Assembly (NCBI RefSeq): GCF_009937975.1
Contig: NZ_AP018441.1
Coordinates: 5,580,001-5,644,000 of the forward strand
Direction of reading: 5' to 3'
Source of the DNA: Undibacterium sp. YM2
Lineage (GTDB): Bacteria > Pseudomonadota > Gammaproteobacteria > Burkholderiales > Burkholderiaceae_D
DNA length: 64,000 nt
Shown here: positions 8,761-17,474 of the stretch, piece by piece
How the letters are laid out: every line of letters starts with the position of its first letter
Position numbering within the stretch: the first letter of the stretch is position 1
The notes under the pieces: model-generated
Seen by the model: only the letters and a program-made list of their open reading frames with translations
Told to the model about the DNA's origin: nothing
Database searches by the model: none
Translations under genes and position numbers: made by a program

Positions 8761-9648
8761 ATGATGCGAAAAGCAATTGGTGGCATGACCGCCATGATGT
8801 GCCTGGCCCTGCCCCTGCTGGCACAAGCAGGCGATACCTTAGGCAAAATACGCAAAACCCAGACCCTGGTGATAGGTATACGTGAAACTGCACCATTTTC
8901 CTATACGGATGAAAACAAGCAGCCTCTCGGCTACTCTGTCGATCTTTGCATGAAGGTCGCAGATGCCATCAAAAAAGAACTCAAGATGCCAGCGATGAAA
9001 ATACAGTTTTACTCTGTAGATTCAACGACACGCTTCAGCGCCCTGCTGGAAGACAAGATAGACCTGGAATGTGGCAGCACGACCAATAATGCAGAAAGAC
9101 GCAAGAAAGTCGCATTTACGATTCCACATTTCTTTTCCAGCGTACGCGCTCTGGTGAAAGCCGACAGCGGCATCAAGAACTGGCCGCAATTACGCAACCG
9201 CACTGTAGTCACGACCAAGAGCACCACCACCGTCAAACTGCTCAATGACAGGAACGACACCAGCTCACTGAACATCAAGCTGGTAGAAGGCAATAGCGAC
9301 CAGGATTCATTCAGGATGGTAGAAGAAGGCAAGGCCGATGCCTTCCCCATGGATGATGTCTTGCTGTACAGCCTGCGCGCTGAATCCAAGGCACCAGCAT
9401 CCTTCGCCATTGTCGGCGACCCTCTGTCTATCGAGCCTTACTCCATCATGATGCGCAAGGATGATCCTGCTTTCAAGAAAATCGTCGATAACGAGATGCT
9501 GAGGCTCATCCATGAAAATGAAATCTACCGCATCTATGAAAAATGGTTTACCAAACCGATCCCACCGAAGAACATCAACATGAATATGTCCATGGGCTTC
9601 TTGCTCAGGGATTCTTTGCGCTTCCCTACGGATCAGGTTGCTGACTGA
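8761..9648 (+). CDS. Amino acid ABC substrate-binding protein, GltI-like (family 3)
   Basis: A 295-residue periplasmic protein with signal peptide (MMRKAIGGMTAMMCLALPLLAQAG). The mature part has LVIGIRETAPFSYTDENKQPLGYSVDLC, RFSALLEDKIDLECGSTTNNAERRK and the late KADAFPMDDVLL, all typical of the glutamate/aspartate receptor GltI. No permease or ATPase gene follows; the next gene, 18 bp downstream, is a DUF1045 protein. An in-frame GTG three codons earlier is possible, but GGTGG upstream fits the ATG chosen. It likely delivers an acidic amino acid to a transporter encoded elsewhere. Confidence 0.85.
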   Translation: MMRKAIGGMTAMMCLALPLLAQAGDTLGKIRKTQTLVIGIRETAPFSYTDENKQPLGYSVDLCMKVADAIKKELKMPAMKIQFYSVDSTTRFSALLEDKIDLECGSTTNNAERRKKVAFTIPHFFSSVRALVKADSGIKNWPQLRNRTVVTTKSTTTVKLLNDRNDTSSLNIKLVEGNSDQDSFRMVEEGKADAFPMDDVLLYSLRAESKAPASFAIVGDPLSIEPYSIMMRKDDPAFKKIVDNEMLRLIHENEIYRIYEKWFTKPIPPKNINMNMSMGFLLRDSLRFPTDQVAD

Positions 9649-9666
9649 TCTACGGTAAACATAGGC

Positions 9667-10344
9667 ATGACAAGATATGCCCTGTATTTTGCCCCGGAAG
9701 CCAGATGGTGGCAGCAAGGCAGTAACTGGCTGGGGCGCGATGCCGCCAGCGGCCAGTTACTGGCCCAGCCCATTATTGTCGGCCTGGATGCAGGCTTGCA
9801 ACGACAACTGAGCAGCGACGCACGTCGCTATGGTTTTCATGCCACGCTGAAAGCACCTTTCCAGCTTGCAGAAGCTTTGACAGAAGCAAACTTGCGCCAG
9901 GCCCTGCAAGAATTTTGCGCTCAGCAAAGCATCATCCAGATAAATGCGCCACAGGTGCAATGGATGGGCAAATTCCTGGCTTTGCGAGCTACTGGCGACC
10001 AGACCGTGCTGAACGATTTTGCCTTTGCCTGCGTCCGCCACTTCGATCATTTTCGTGCGCCCATGAGTGCGGCTGAACTGGCACGCCGTCAGAAAATGCC
10101 ATTGAGCGCCCGACAAAATGAATTGCTGCTGGAATGGGGCTATCCGTATACTGCAGAAGAATTCCGCTTCCACATGACGCTGACGGACAGGCTGGATGCA
10201 GGGGCAATTGCAGACAGTCTGCATACTGCTGCGATCCAGCATTTCAGTCTGTCAGAACCCCTGGTCATTGATGGTATTGCCCTGTTTATAGAGCATGAGG
10301 CTGGTGCAGATTTTGAGCTGCTGGCGCGCTTTCCATTTGGATGA
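9667..10344 (+). CDS. DUF1045 family protein, 2H phosphoesterase fold (phosphonate-associated)
   Basis: A 225-residue protein with two H-x-T motifs, GFHATLKAPF near residue 57 and FHMTLTDR near residue 169, the signature of the 2H phosphoesterase superfamily. The family (DUF1045) is usually encoded in phosphonate-use operons next to phnM and phnN. By analogy it should open a cyclic phosphate or similar ribose ester made during C-P lyase chemistry, but its exact reaction is not known to me. Together with the divergent phnM it suggests a remnant or scattered phosphonate pathway. Confidence 0.8.
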   Translation: MTRYALYFAPEARWWQQGSNWLGRDAASGQLLAQPIIVGLDAGLQRQLSSDARRYGFHATLKAPFQLAEALTEANLRQALQEFCAQQSIIQINAPQVQWMGKFLALRATGDQTVLNDFAFACVRHFDHFRAPMSAAELARRQKMPLSARQNELLLEWGYPYTAEEFRFHMTLTDRLDAGAIADSLHTAAIQHFSLSEPLVIDGIALFIEHEAGADFELLARFPFG

Positions 10345-10360
10345 ATCGCGAATATCCCCC

Positions 10361-11242
10361 TCACATTGCGTATCTGGCGACATGCTCAGCCAATAAGGCC
10401 AGCGCATGGCGCACCTTGGCAGGCTGCTCATCACGACGTGGCGTAATTGCATGCATCACCAGGTCAGGCAATTTCCAGTCCGGCAAAACCGCTACCAGGC
10501 TGCCATTCGCCAAAGCCTGGTGGTCATCTTCACTGACTGCAATGCTGATCCCCCAGCCAGCTACACATAGCGCATGCAAGGCAGTGACCTGGGTAGCCCT
10601 GATCCTGACTGGCAGCTTCATTTCAATGTTGGCCCTGTCTGGGCCTGACAACTGCAAATGACGGCTAGATGCGCCACCGAGCCAGACATGTTGCTCCAGG
10701 TCCTGAGGATGCTGCGGCCAGCCATGTTCATTCAAATAGGAAGGCGCTGCGCATAACTGGGCAGGCATGCTGCCCAGCTTGCGTGCCACCAGACTGGAAT
10801 CGGGCAAATTGCCTACCCGCAGCGCAATGTCTATACGTTCATCAATCAGGTCAACCACGGCATCATCCACCAGCAGGCACAAACTCAGCTTCGGGTATTT
10901 TTGCAGCGGTGCCAGCGCTTGCGCCAGCATGCCACCAAAGCCTATCGGTGCGGCGATACGCAATTCACCCTGCGGCTCATCCCTGTGGCGGGCCAGCGCC
11001 TGCTCGGCAGAACGGGCAGCGGCCACCATGGCGGCACAACCTTCAAAATAGCGCGCACCGGCTTCTGTCAGTGTCAGTTTGCGGGTTGAACGATGTAACA
11101 AGGACAAGCCCAGGTCAGCTTCCAGCGCCCGCAAATGCTGGCTGACTGCAGACGGCGTCATGCCCAGCTTGCGGGCTGCACTGGTCAATGAACCCGCGCT
11201 AACCACTTCGGCAAACAGAGCCATGCGTTTGTACTGTTCCAT
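10361..11242 (-). CDS. LysR family transcriptional regulator
   Basis: A 293-residue regulator: winged helix-turn-helix at residues 1-60 (FAEVVSAGSLTSAARKLGMT, PSAVSQHLRALEADLGLSLL, RSTRKLTLTEAG) and a LysR effector-binding domain after residue 90. The ATG chosen has GGAG six bases upstream; another ATG lies five codons before. It is divergent from an NAD(P)-binding oxidoreductase and an MFS exporter, which are its likely targets through the 123-bp spacer. The effector is unknown. Confidence 0.9.
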   Translation of the reverse strand: MEQYKRMALFAEVVSAGSLTSAARKLGMTPSAVSQHLRALEADLGLSLLHRSTRKLTLTEAGARYFEGCAAMVAAARSAEQALARHRDEPQGELRIAAPIGFGGMLAQALAPLQKYPKLSLCLLVDDAVVDLIDERIDIALRVGNLPDSSLVARKLGSMPAQLCAAPSYLNEHGWPQHPQDLEQHVWLGGASSRHLQLSGPDRANIEMKLPVRIRATQVTALHALCVAGWGISIAVSEDDHQALANGSLVAVLPDWKLPDLVMHAITPRRDEQPAKVRHALALLAEHVARYAM

Positions 11243-11365
11243 ATTTACTCCACACAAATCATCAATTTATTAGCACAGCTTCACAGTGTTAGTGATTTTT
11301 ACCATCTATTCAATAAATCATGAAGCATTCAAACTATAAAGCATATACACACAAAGGAGTTTCAA

Positions 11366-12010
11366 ATGAAAATCGCATTAATTGGCGGCACCGGTTTTGT
11401 AGGCACACCCGTTTTGGCAGAATTGCTGAGCCGTGGACATGAAGTCACCCTGCTGGTACGTAACCCATCCAAAGTAGCAGCGCAAGCCGGTCTTAGCGTG
11501 GTAAAGGCAGATGTACTCGATGCAGCACAGGTCACACAGGCGGTAGCCGGGCAAGATGCCGTGGTCAGCGCCTACAACCCTGGCTGGGGTGAAGCGCAAA
11601 TCCATGATCTGTTCTTGCAGGGTACACAAGCCATCTTTACCGGCATCAAACAGGCTGGCGTCAAACGTTTGCTTGTGGTTGGTGGCGCAGGCAGCCTGTT
11701 CGTCGCACCTGGCGTGCAACTGGTGGATACACCTGAATTCCCGGCAGAATACAAACAAGGCGCACTGGCCGCACGAGAAGCCCTGAATCTCATCAAGAAA
11801 GAAGATTCACTGGAATGGAGCTTCCTGTCGCCACCGATAGGCCTGGCACCCGGCGAGCGTAGCGGCCAATACCGGGTAGGTGCAGACAATCTGCTGCCCG
11901 GCGTTGCTGATGCACCTGCGGGTATATCTGTACAGGATCTGGCTGTTGCTATCGTGGATGAACTGGAAACGCCGAAACACATTCAGAAGCGCTTCACCGT
12001 CGCCAATTAA
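11366..12010 (+). CDS. NAD(P)-binding oxidoreductase, atypical SDR / NmrA-like
   Basis: A 214-residue Rossmann-fold protein. IALIGGTGFVGTPVLAELL is the GxxGxxG dinucleotide site and LLVRNPSK follows the second strand, pointing to NADP(H). The catalytic Tyr-x-x-x-Lys of classical SDRs is not obvious, as in the atypical YwnB/NmrA-like group. AAAGGAG lies eight bases before the start. It is probably co-transcribed with the MFS gene 20 bp downstream and controlled by the divergent LysR. A redox or sensor role in response to a small toxic compound is inference. Confidence 0.85.
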   Translation: MKIALIGGTGFVGTPVLAELLSRGHEVTLLVRNPSKVAAQAGLSVVKADVLDAAQVTQAVAGQDAVVSAYNPGWGEAQIHDLFLQGTQAIFTGIKQAGVKRLLVVGGAGSLFVAPGVQLVDTPEFPAEYKQGALAAREALNLIKKEDSLEWSFLSPPIGLAPGERSGQYRVGADNLLPGVADAPAGISVQDLAVAIVDELETPKHIQKRFTVAN

Positions 12011-12030
12011 TTTTCTTCTGATTACCTATC

Positions 12031-13230
12031 ATGCCCAATGCAATTTCGACTACACCAGCATCAGTGAGTGCCAAAGCTGATGAAAATACTCAGCGCAAAT
12101 TTTTATATGCCGTCACTGCACTGGGTTTGGGTGCATTTGCGATAGGCACAGGTGAATTCGCCATGATGGGCTTGCTGCCTGAAGTAGCCAAAGACCTGGC
12201 GGTATCCATACCAGAGGCTGGCCACGTCGTCAGTGCCTATGCCTTTGGTGTGGTCATCGGTGCTCCCTTGTTTGCCGTGCTAACAGCCGGTTGGCCACGC
12301 AGGACTTTGTTGATCGCGCTCATATTGCTATTCGCTGCCAGCAATTTTGCAGGGACGCTGACTACCGATTTCCTCTCACTGAATATCGTTCGCTTTATTG
12401 CTGGCCTGCCGCACGGTGCCTACTTTGGTGTCGCCACGCTGGTCGCTGCCAATATGGTAGCACCACAAAAACGCGCCACGGCGGTCGGCTTGGTCATCCT
12501 GGGCCTGACCAGTTCCACCCTGCTTGGCGTACCAGCAGCAACCTGGCTGGGGCAGACTTGGGGCTGGCAGGCTGCTTATGTTTTTGTCGCCTCGCTGGCG
12601 GTAATCAGTAGTGTCGCAGTGTATTTCGCCGTACCAGATGTGCTAGCAGCAAAAAATGCAAATCCCGGAAGCGAGCTCACTGCGCTGGCCAACAAACAGG
12701 TCTGGTTGACGCTGGGCATAGGCGCGGTCGGATTTGGTGGCATGTTTGCCGTGTTCAGCTATATCAAACCCATACTTACGGAAGTAACGAAACTGTCTGC
12801 TGACGTCATCCCTTTGATACTGTCACTGTTTGGAGTAGGCATGGTGGTGGGCAGCATGCTGGGTGCGCGTCTGGCAGACAAAAATCTGTTGCATGCCATT
12901 GCTGGCCTGTTGCTGTGGAATGCTGTGGTTTTAGGTGGTGCCTCTATCGCGATGGCATATACAATATCAGCAATCATCTGGGTATTTCTACTCGGCACCC
13001 TGGTCGCTATCGGCCCAGCCTTGCAGATACGCTTGATGGACGTGGCAGGTGATGCGCAAACCCTGGCCGCTGCCCTGAATCATTCTGCTTTCAATGTCGC
13101 CAATGCACTCGGTGCCTGGCTGGGTGGCGTGGTCATCACGATGGGATATGGCTGGACCTCAACTGGCTGGCTGGGCGCATTGTTGGCACTGGGTGGGCTG
13201 GCTGTCTTTGGACTGTCGATTAGAAAATAA
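12031..13230 (+). CDS. MFS transporter, AraJ-like drug/sugar efflux (DHA1)
   Basis: A 399-residue membrane protein with about 12 hydrophobic segments. ALGLGAFAIGTGEFAMMGLL and LPHGAYFGVATLVAANMV are hallmarks of the AraJ/YdhP branch of the DHA1 exporters. It likely pumps a sugar, purine analogue or drug out of the cell using the proton gradient. It follows the oxidoreductase closely in the LysR-controlled unit. The substrate cannot be told from sequence. Confidence 0.88.
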   Translation: MPNAISTTPASVSAKADENTQRKFLYAVTALGLGAFAIGTGEFAMMGLLPEVAKDLAVSIPEAGHVVSAYAFGVVIGAPLFAVLTAGWPRRTLLIALILLFAASNFAGTLTTDFLSLNIVRFIAGLPHGAYFGVATLVAANMVAPQKRATAVGLVILGLTSSTLLGVPAATWLGQTWGWQAAYVFVASLAVISSVAVYFAVPDVLAAKNANPGSELTALANKQVWLTLGIGAVGFGGMFAVFSYIKPILTEVTKLSADVIPLILSLFGVGMVVGSMLGARLADKNLLHAIAGLLLWNAVVLGGASIAMAYTISAIIWVFLLGTLVAIGPALQIRLMDVAGDAQTLAAALNHSAFNVANALGAWLGGVVITMGYGWTSTGWLGALLALGGLAVFGLSIRK

Positions 13231-13331
13231 GGTTAGAAATAAGGTCAGTATTCAGTCACCTCAAAAGCAGTCTACAATGAGAACAGAGAAATGGAATAAA
13301 GTCCGGCTCGCTATTGTCAAGGAGAGTGCAC

Positions 13332-13634
13332 ATGTCCATCACACCAGAGCAACTGCAAGAACTGATGAAAGAAGTGGAGCAGGAAGACCCGATAGATTTT
13401 GCTGACCTGCCCTTTGAAGAAGATGAGCTGCGCGCCATCACTGCCCAACATCTGTGCGACATGGCAGATGCGATGAAAAACTTCAGCAATGAAGACAGGC
13501 AGGTCACCTTGCTGGCAGTCGCAGCAAAGCTGGTGCTGGAAAATCTGGTCCTGCATGTGCAGTTATTGCGCCAGCATGACATCCCACTGAGTCAGCAAGT
13601 CAGCAGCCTTTTGCAAAACATCAAAAAGAAATAA
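13332..13634 (+). CDS. Small acidic hypothetical protein
   Basis: A 100-residue protein I do not recognise. It starts at MSITPEQLQELMKEVEQED with AAGGAG seven bases upstream, a strong site that makes expression credible. The N-terminal third is very acidic, the rest predicted helical (AQHLCDMADAMKNF, VTLLAVAAKLVLENLVLHVQLL), and it ends in a lysine tail. There is no signal peptide or membrane segment. It lies between the MFS gene and an alpha/beta hydrolase, 20 bp before the latter, and may be co-transcribed with it. Confidence 0.75.
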   Translation: MSITPEQLQELMKEVEQEDPIDFADLPFEEDELRAITAQHLCDMADAMKNFSNEDRQVTLLAVAAKLVLENLVLHVQLLRQHDIPLSQQVSSLLQNIKKK

Positions 13635-13654
13635 ATCATTCACCATTAAACCGC

Positions 13655-14392
13655 ATGCCTGAATCCACACTCGCTGATACCAGACCAGCACGCCAGTTCC
13701 TGCTCATCCCCGGCTTCATGTGTGATGCCAGTTTATGGAAATTCATGTTGCCCGGGCTGGAGCAACTGGGGCAAGTGCATTTCGCTGATCTGAATGAGGG
13801 AAACAGCATAGAAGACATGGCAACACGCCTGCTCCCGGTATTGCCTGACAAGGCCATCATCATCGGTTTTTCTCTGGGTGGCTATGTAGCGCGCCATCTG
13901 ACATGGTTGGCGCTTCAGCAAGGAAAGTCGATAAATGGCCTGGTTTTGCTGAACACCTCAGCACGCGCCAGCACAGCAGATGAAGACAATAAAAACCGTC
14001 AGCAAATCAAGCTGCTCGAACATTATCCCTACAAGGGCCAGACCATGACAGCCCTGCGCCGCGCCCTGCATCCTGAGCGCCAGTATGATGCTGTCATGCT
14101 GGCACATTTGCAGGCCATGTCACTGGCACTCGGCAAACAAGTCTTCTTGCAGCAACTGTCCATCGTACGTGCCGATGGTCATCATGAACTGCCTGAAATT
14201 ACTTGCACTGCGCTGGTCGTCGCCAGCAGGAATGACCAGATGCGCACATTGGCAGAATCAGAAAAACTGGCCAGCGGTTTGCCATATTCCAGCCTGCATA
14301 TCGTTGAAGATTGCGGTCACATGTCGCCCTTGGAAAAAGCACCGGAGCTGATAACTGTGCTGGACAACTGGCTCAAGCGCAGCAGACTTTAA
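13655..14392 (+). CDS. Alpha/beta hydrolase
   Basis: A 245-residue cytosolic alpha/beta hydrolase. The nucleophile serine sits in GFSLGG near residue 73, the acid is probably the Asp in SRNDQM, and the catalytic His is in EDCGHMSPLE near residue 224, giving a complete triad. The oxyanion region is IPGFMCDASLW. The closest general type is small esterases or BioH-like carboxyl esterases; the substrate is unknown. It ends tail-to-tail with the B12 radical SAM gene with a 4-bp overlap. Confidence 0.85.
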   Translation: MPESTLADTRPARQFLLIPGFMCDASLWKFMLPGLEQLGQVHFADLNEGNSIEDMATRLLPVLPDKAIIIGFSLGGYVARHLTWLALQQGKSINGLVLLNTSARASTADEDNKNRQQIKLLEHYPYKGQTMTALRRALHPERQYDAVMLAHLQAMSLALGKQVFLQQLSIVRADGHHELPEITCTALVVASRNDQMRTLAESEKLASGLPYSSLHIVEDCGHMSPLEKAPELITVLDNWLKRSRL

Positions 14393-15966
14393 CTCACCGA
14401 ACTGGCCTTGATCGCAATCACCTTCTTCTTTTTCTTTGCCAATGCTTCTTCATTTTCATGCAAGGATGCTCCCCAGAACTTTGCGAGGCTGGGACCATTC
14501 CTGATTTGCCTTGTTTTAAACAGGTATTCAGCAATTTCATGGAACCAGACGCGCCTGCCCATCCTGGTATACCAGCGCATGGCATGGGCAAATGCCGGGT
14601 CGCGGCCACTGAGTATGCGCCAGATTGCTTTTGGCCTGGCCTGCATGATGACTTCCATGGTTTTTACCCACAGTATCACGCGCCAGGGCGGTACTTTATT
14701 AGTGGCCAGTACCTGATGCTTGTAATCCCATTTGCGGGTATCGGTCTGTATGACGCGACGGTTTTCCACGGTAGGGAAATAAGACGTCCAGCGATGTGGT
14801 GTCACGTACAGCATCTGTATCTGGTCAGGATCGTAGCGCAATAAATGTTTTAATGAACGCCAATAGTCAGCATCGGTTTCTTCTTCAAAACCCACCACAT
14901 AAGTCGCCATGGAGACTATGCCATGCTGGCGCAGCAGGCGTATGGCTTCCTGGTCTTCGCTGGTGGTGCCACCTTTCCTGATATTTTTCAGTACTGCCTC
15001 GTCATAGCTTTCTATACCAAGCAAGAAGCGTATGACACCTGCTTTTTTGTACAAATGCAGGATATCGGCATCCCGTACGATGTCACCCGTGCGGGTCGAG
15101 CCTACCAGGGTCAGTGGTACGTTCTCGGCAATCAGGGCTTCCAGAAAAGCCTTCCAGGCTTTGCGGGAACCAGTCGGTAATTCATCGGCGAAATTGATCA
15201 GCTCTACCCCATGTTCGCGATAGAGGCGTGCCAGTTCCTGGGCAAACTTGACAGGATCACGGTGACGCCATTGCGTCCAGAAACCACGCTGTCCGCAGTA
15301 GCTGCACAGATAGGGGCAACCACGGGAAAACTGCACGACCACGGCGCGCATATTACCCCAATAGGAATAACGACTATGGTCTATGAGTTCCCAGCCGACG
15401 CGATAAGCATCAAGCTTTTCTATCATGGCCGCAGCGGGCGTGGCAAAGGGCAGGCCATCAACGCGCAGGGCAATGCCATCGACTGCCTGCACGTCAGCGC
15501 CTGCGCTGAGGGCTTGCACCAGCAAAGTAGTCGTCCGCTCCCCCTCACCCTTGACGATATAGTCGATAGCGGCACACTCATTGAGTACGTCTTCCCAGTG
15601 ATAGGTAGGAAAAACACCACCATAAATCAGGCTGATATGTGGCATGCGCTGCTTCAGCATGCCTGCCAGTTCAACGATAGTGACATGCACGGAAGTAGAG
15701 CCGGAATGTCCCATCATGATGATATCTGGCTGCGCAGCCACCGCATGAGCCAGGATAGCTGGCAAAGGCATGGGGCCAAATTCAGCATCCAGCAATTCCA
15801 CCTCAAAGCCAGCATCTATCAAAGGCCCACCGACGCTAAGCAAGCCTAGCGGCGGCAATTGCTCACGCGGTATGCGGCTGCCTATGGCAGTATGCGGAGG
15901 ATTGATCAGCAGTAACTTCTTTGCTGGCTGCTGTCTGGCTTTGAATGGCAATATATTGTTGTTCAC
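14389..15966 (-). CDS. B12-binding radical SAM protein, BchE-like
   Basis: A 525-residue protein with an N-terminal cobalamin-binding domain (about residues 15-160; LLLINPPHT, LLDAEFGP, MMGHSGST) followed by a radical SAM core with the [4Fe-4S] motif SRGCPYLCSYCGQ (C217, C221, C224). It resembles the class B methylase/BchE group that includes the anaerobic Mg-protoporphyrin monomethyl ester cyclase. No other bacteriochlorophyll gene is present, so its substrate is more likely another tetrapyrrole, lipid or natural product. The C-terminal lysine stretch AKKKKKVIAIK is unusual. It appears to be a single-gene unit with its own promoter in the 36-bp gap or within the CoA-transferase end. Confidence 0.8.
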   Translation of the reverse strand: MNNNILPFKARQQPAKKLLLINPPHTAIGSRIPREQLPPLGLLSVGGPLIDAGFEVELLDAEFGPMPLPAILAHAVAAQPDIIMMGHSGSTSVHVTIVELAGMLKQRMPHISLIYGGVFPTYHWEDVLNECAAIDYIVKGEGERTTTLLVQALSAGADVQAVDGIALRVDGLPFATPAAAMIEKLDAYRVGWELIDHSRYSYWGNMRAVVVQFSRGCPYLCSYCGQRGFWTQWRHRDPVKFAQELARLYREHGVELINFADELPTGSRKAWKAFLEALIAENVPLTLVGSTRTGDIVRDADILHLYKKAGVIRFLLGIESYDEAVLKNIRKGGTTSEDQEAIRLLRQHGIVSMATYVVGFEEETDADYWRSLKHLLRYDPDQIQMLYVTPHRWTSYFPTVENRRVIQTDTRKWDYKHQVLATNKVPPWRVILWVKTMEVIMQARPKAIWRILSGRDPAFAHAMRWYTRMGRRVWFHEIAEYLFKTRQIRNGPSLAKFWGASLHENEEALAKKKKKVIAIKASSVS

Positions 15967-16002
15967 CGTGATGTCTGTAGCTGAGTGGTCTTGCGCTACA
16001 TT

Positions 16003-17394
16003 CTACATCCACACTGCCTGGTGCTGCCCCAATACTGGTGCAGGCAATGCAAAATGCGCGGGTGTCACGCTCATTTTTTCTACCGGCGCAATCGCCTGCA
16101 CTTCTCCAAAACCTGAGCTTGATGTCTGTAAAAAACCGGCGATTTCATCTTCTCGCAACTCTGCAGCATTTTCATGCAAACCACATCTATGCATGGCTTG
16201 CAACCAACGCCCTGTCTGCGCCAGCGATACCCTGACTTGCCAGCTACCGCCTTCTACAGCACGTTTTTGCAGGGCCAGCATGGTTGCATAAGCCAGCAAA
16301 TAACCTGTTGCATGATCAAGTGCCTGGAAAGGCAGCTTGCCTGGCGCTGCATTGCCAGCCGCCCGCCCTTCGGCATCGGCAATGCCACTGACAGATTGCA
16401 CGAGGCTGTCAAAGCCACGCCGGCTTGCCCAGGGGCCGACATGGCCATACGCCGACAGGCTGACGTGTATCAAGCCCGGATTCAATGCGCATAATTCTTC
16501 CGCAGAATAACCAAGACCAGCGATAGCGCCAGGGCGGTAAGCCTGCATGAAGACATCCGCACCGCGTATCAGTTCATGTAGTTTCTGCCGTGCATCAGCG
16601 TTTCGCAAATCCAGTTGTGCTGAACGCTTGCCTCGGCCAGTATCGAGCACCAGCGGCATGATATTTGGCAGATGTGCTGCGCTGATGGCCAATACATCAG
16701 CACCATGTTGTGCCAGTGTACGCGCACCTACGGGAGCGGCAATCACTCTCGACAAGTCCAGCACACGCACACCACTCAGAGGGCGCTGCCCGCCTTGCTG
16801 ACCTATAGCTACGACGGGGCCATCAGCTATCCTCCTGACTTCAAACAATGGCAATTCAGCGATAGCCTGTGCCTGCGGATGTGCCTGCCACTCTTGCTCT
16901 GTACGTATCATGGCGGCACACATGTCTGCATCAGCAAGCACCTGCTCCAGCTCAGCTGCTTTCCAGCCTTCAATGGCTTTGGCGACTGCGGCGCGCTCTT
17001 CGGCACATTCTAGGATCGCCAGCACACCATCACGATGATGCGGAAAATTGGTGTGCAATTGTATCCAGCGGCCATCTCCGGCCTGGTAATAACCGGCAAT
17101 CTTGCTCCATGGGTCATCAGCAGGTTTGCCATTGATGCTGAGATAGCGGTCGCTCTTGAACATGGCCAGGGCGTGCCTTCTGTCTATCGTGATTTTTTGC
17201 GCAGTACCACCACGTGCCTGCCATAGTTGCGCAGCCATCAGGGCTTGTACGGCTATGCTGGCAGCGGACACATCACCGACCGGAAAAATTGAGGGCAGTT
17301 GCGCGCTATCACCACTGAATGTTACCTGCTGCAAAGCCTCAGACTCACCACCGCCCATTTCCCACAAGGATGCCAATAATGCTGCTGCCGACAT
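16003..17394 (-). CDS. Family III CoA-transferase (CaiB/BaiF type)
   Basis: A 463-residue protein. The core GVRVLDLSRVIAAPVGARTLAQHGADVLAI and NPGLIHVSLSAYG are typical of family III CoA-transferases, which move CoA between carboxylic acids by way of an acyl-aspartate. It has about 200 extra residues in front of that core, giving a partly duplicated layout seen in double-domain members. GGAGAGC precedes the ATG. It is divergent from the frameshifted citrate synthase-like gene, and the pair probably form one acyl-CoA pathway of unknown substrate, sharing the dyad between them as control site. Confidence 0.85.
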   Translation of the reverse strand: MSAAALLASLWEMGGGESEALQQVTFSGDSAQLPSIFPVGDVSAASIAVQALMAAQLWQARGGTAQKITIDRRHALAMFKSDRYLSINGKPADDPWSKIAGYYQAGDGRWIQLHTNFPHHRDGVLAILECAEERAAVAKAIEGWKAAELEQVLADADMCAAMIRTEQEWQAHPQAQAIAELPLFEVRRIADGPVVAIGQQGGQRPLSGVRVLDLSRVIAAPVGARTLAQHGADVLAISAAHLPNIMPLVLDTGRGKRSAQLDLRNADARQKLHELIRGADVFMQAYRPGAIAGLGYSAEELCALNPGLIHVSLSAYGHVGPWASRRGFDSLVQSVSGIADAEGRAAGNAAPGKLPFQALDHATGYLLAYATMLALQKRAVEGGSWQVRVSLAQTGRWLQAMHRCGLHENAAELREDEIAGFLQTSSSGFGEVQAIAPVEKMSVTPAHFALPAPVLGQHQAVWM

Positions 17395-17421
17395 GATGCT
17401 CTCCCCAATAAAATCAAATTA

Positions 17422-17434
17422 GCGCACAATGCGA
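17422..17434. promoter_or_regulatory. Dyad CGCA-CAA-TGCG between divergent genes, candidate operator
   Basis: The arms CGCA (17423-17426) and TGCG (17430-17433) flank CAA and extend outward as TA-g and a-TA, making a 17-bp imperfect dyad in the 80-bp gap between the CoA-transferase and the HTH-citrate synthase-like gene. Its place suggests binding by the helix-turn-helix of the latter protein or another dimeric regulator. Confidence 0.4.
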
Positions 17435-17474
17435 TAAACCGTCCATGCAGGCAGTCTAGGATCTGTGTGTGGAC

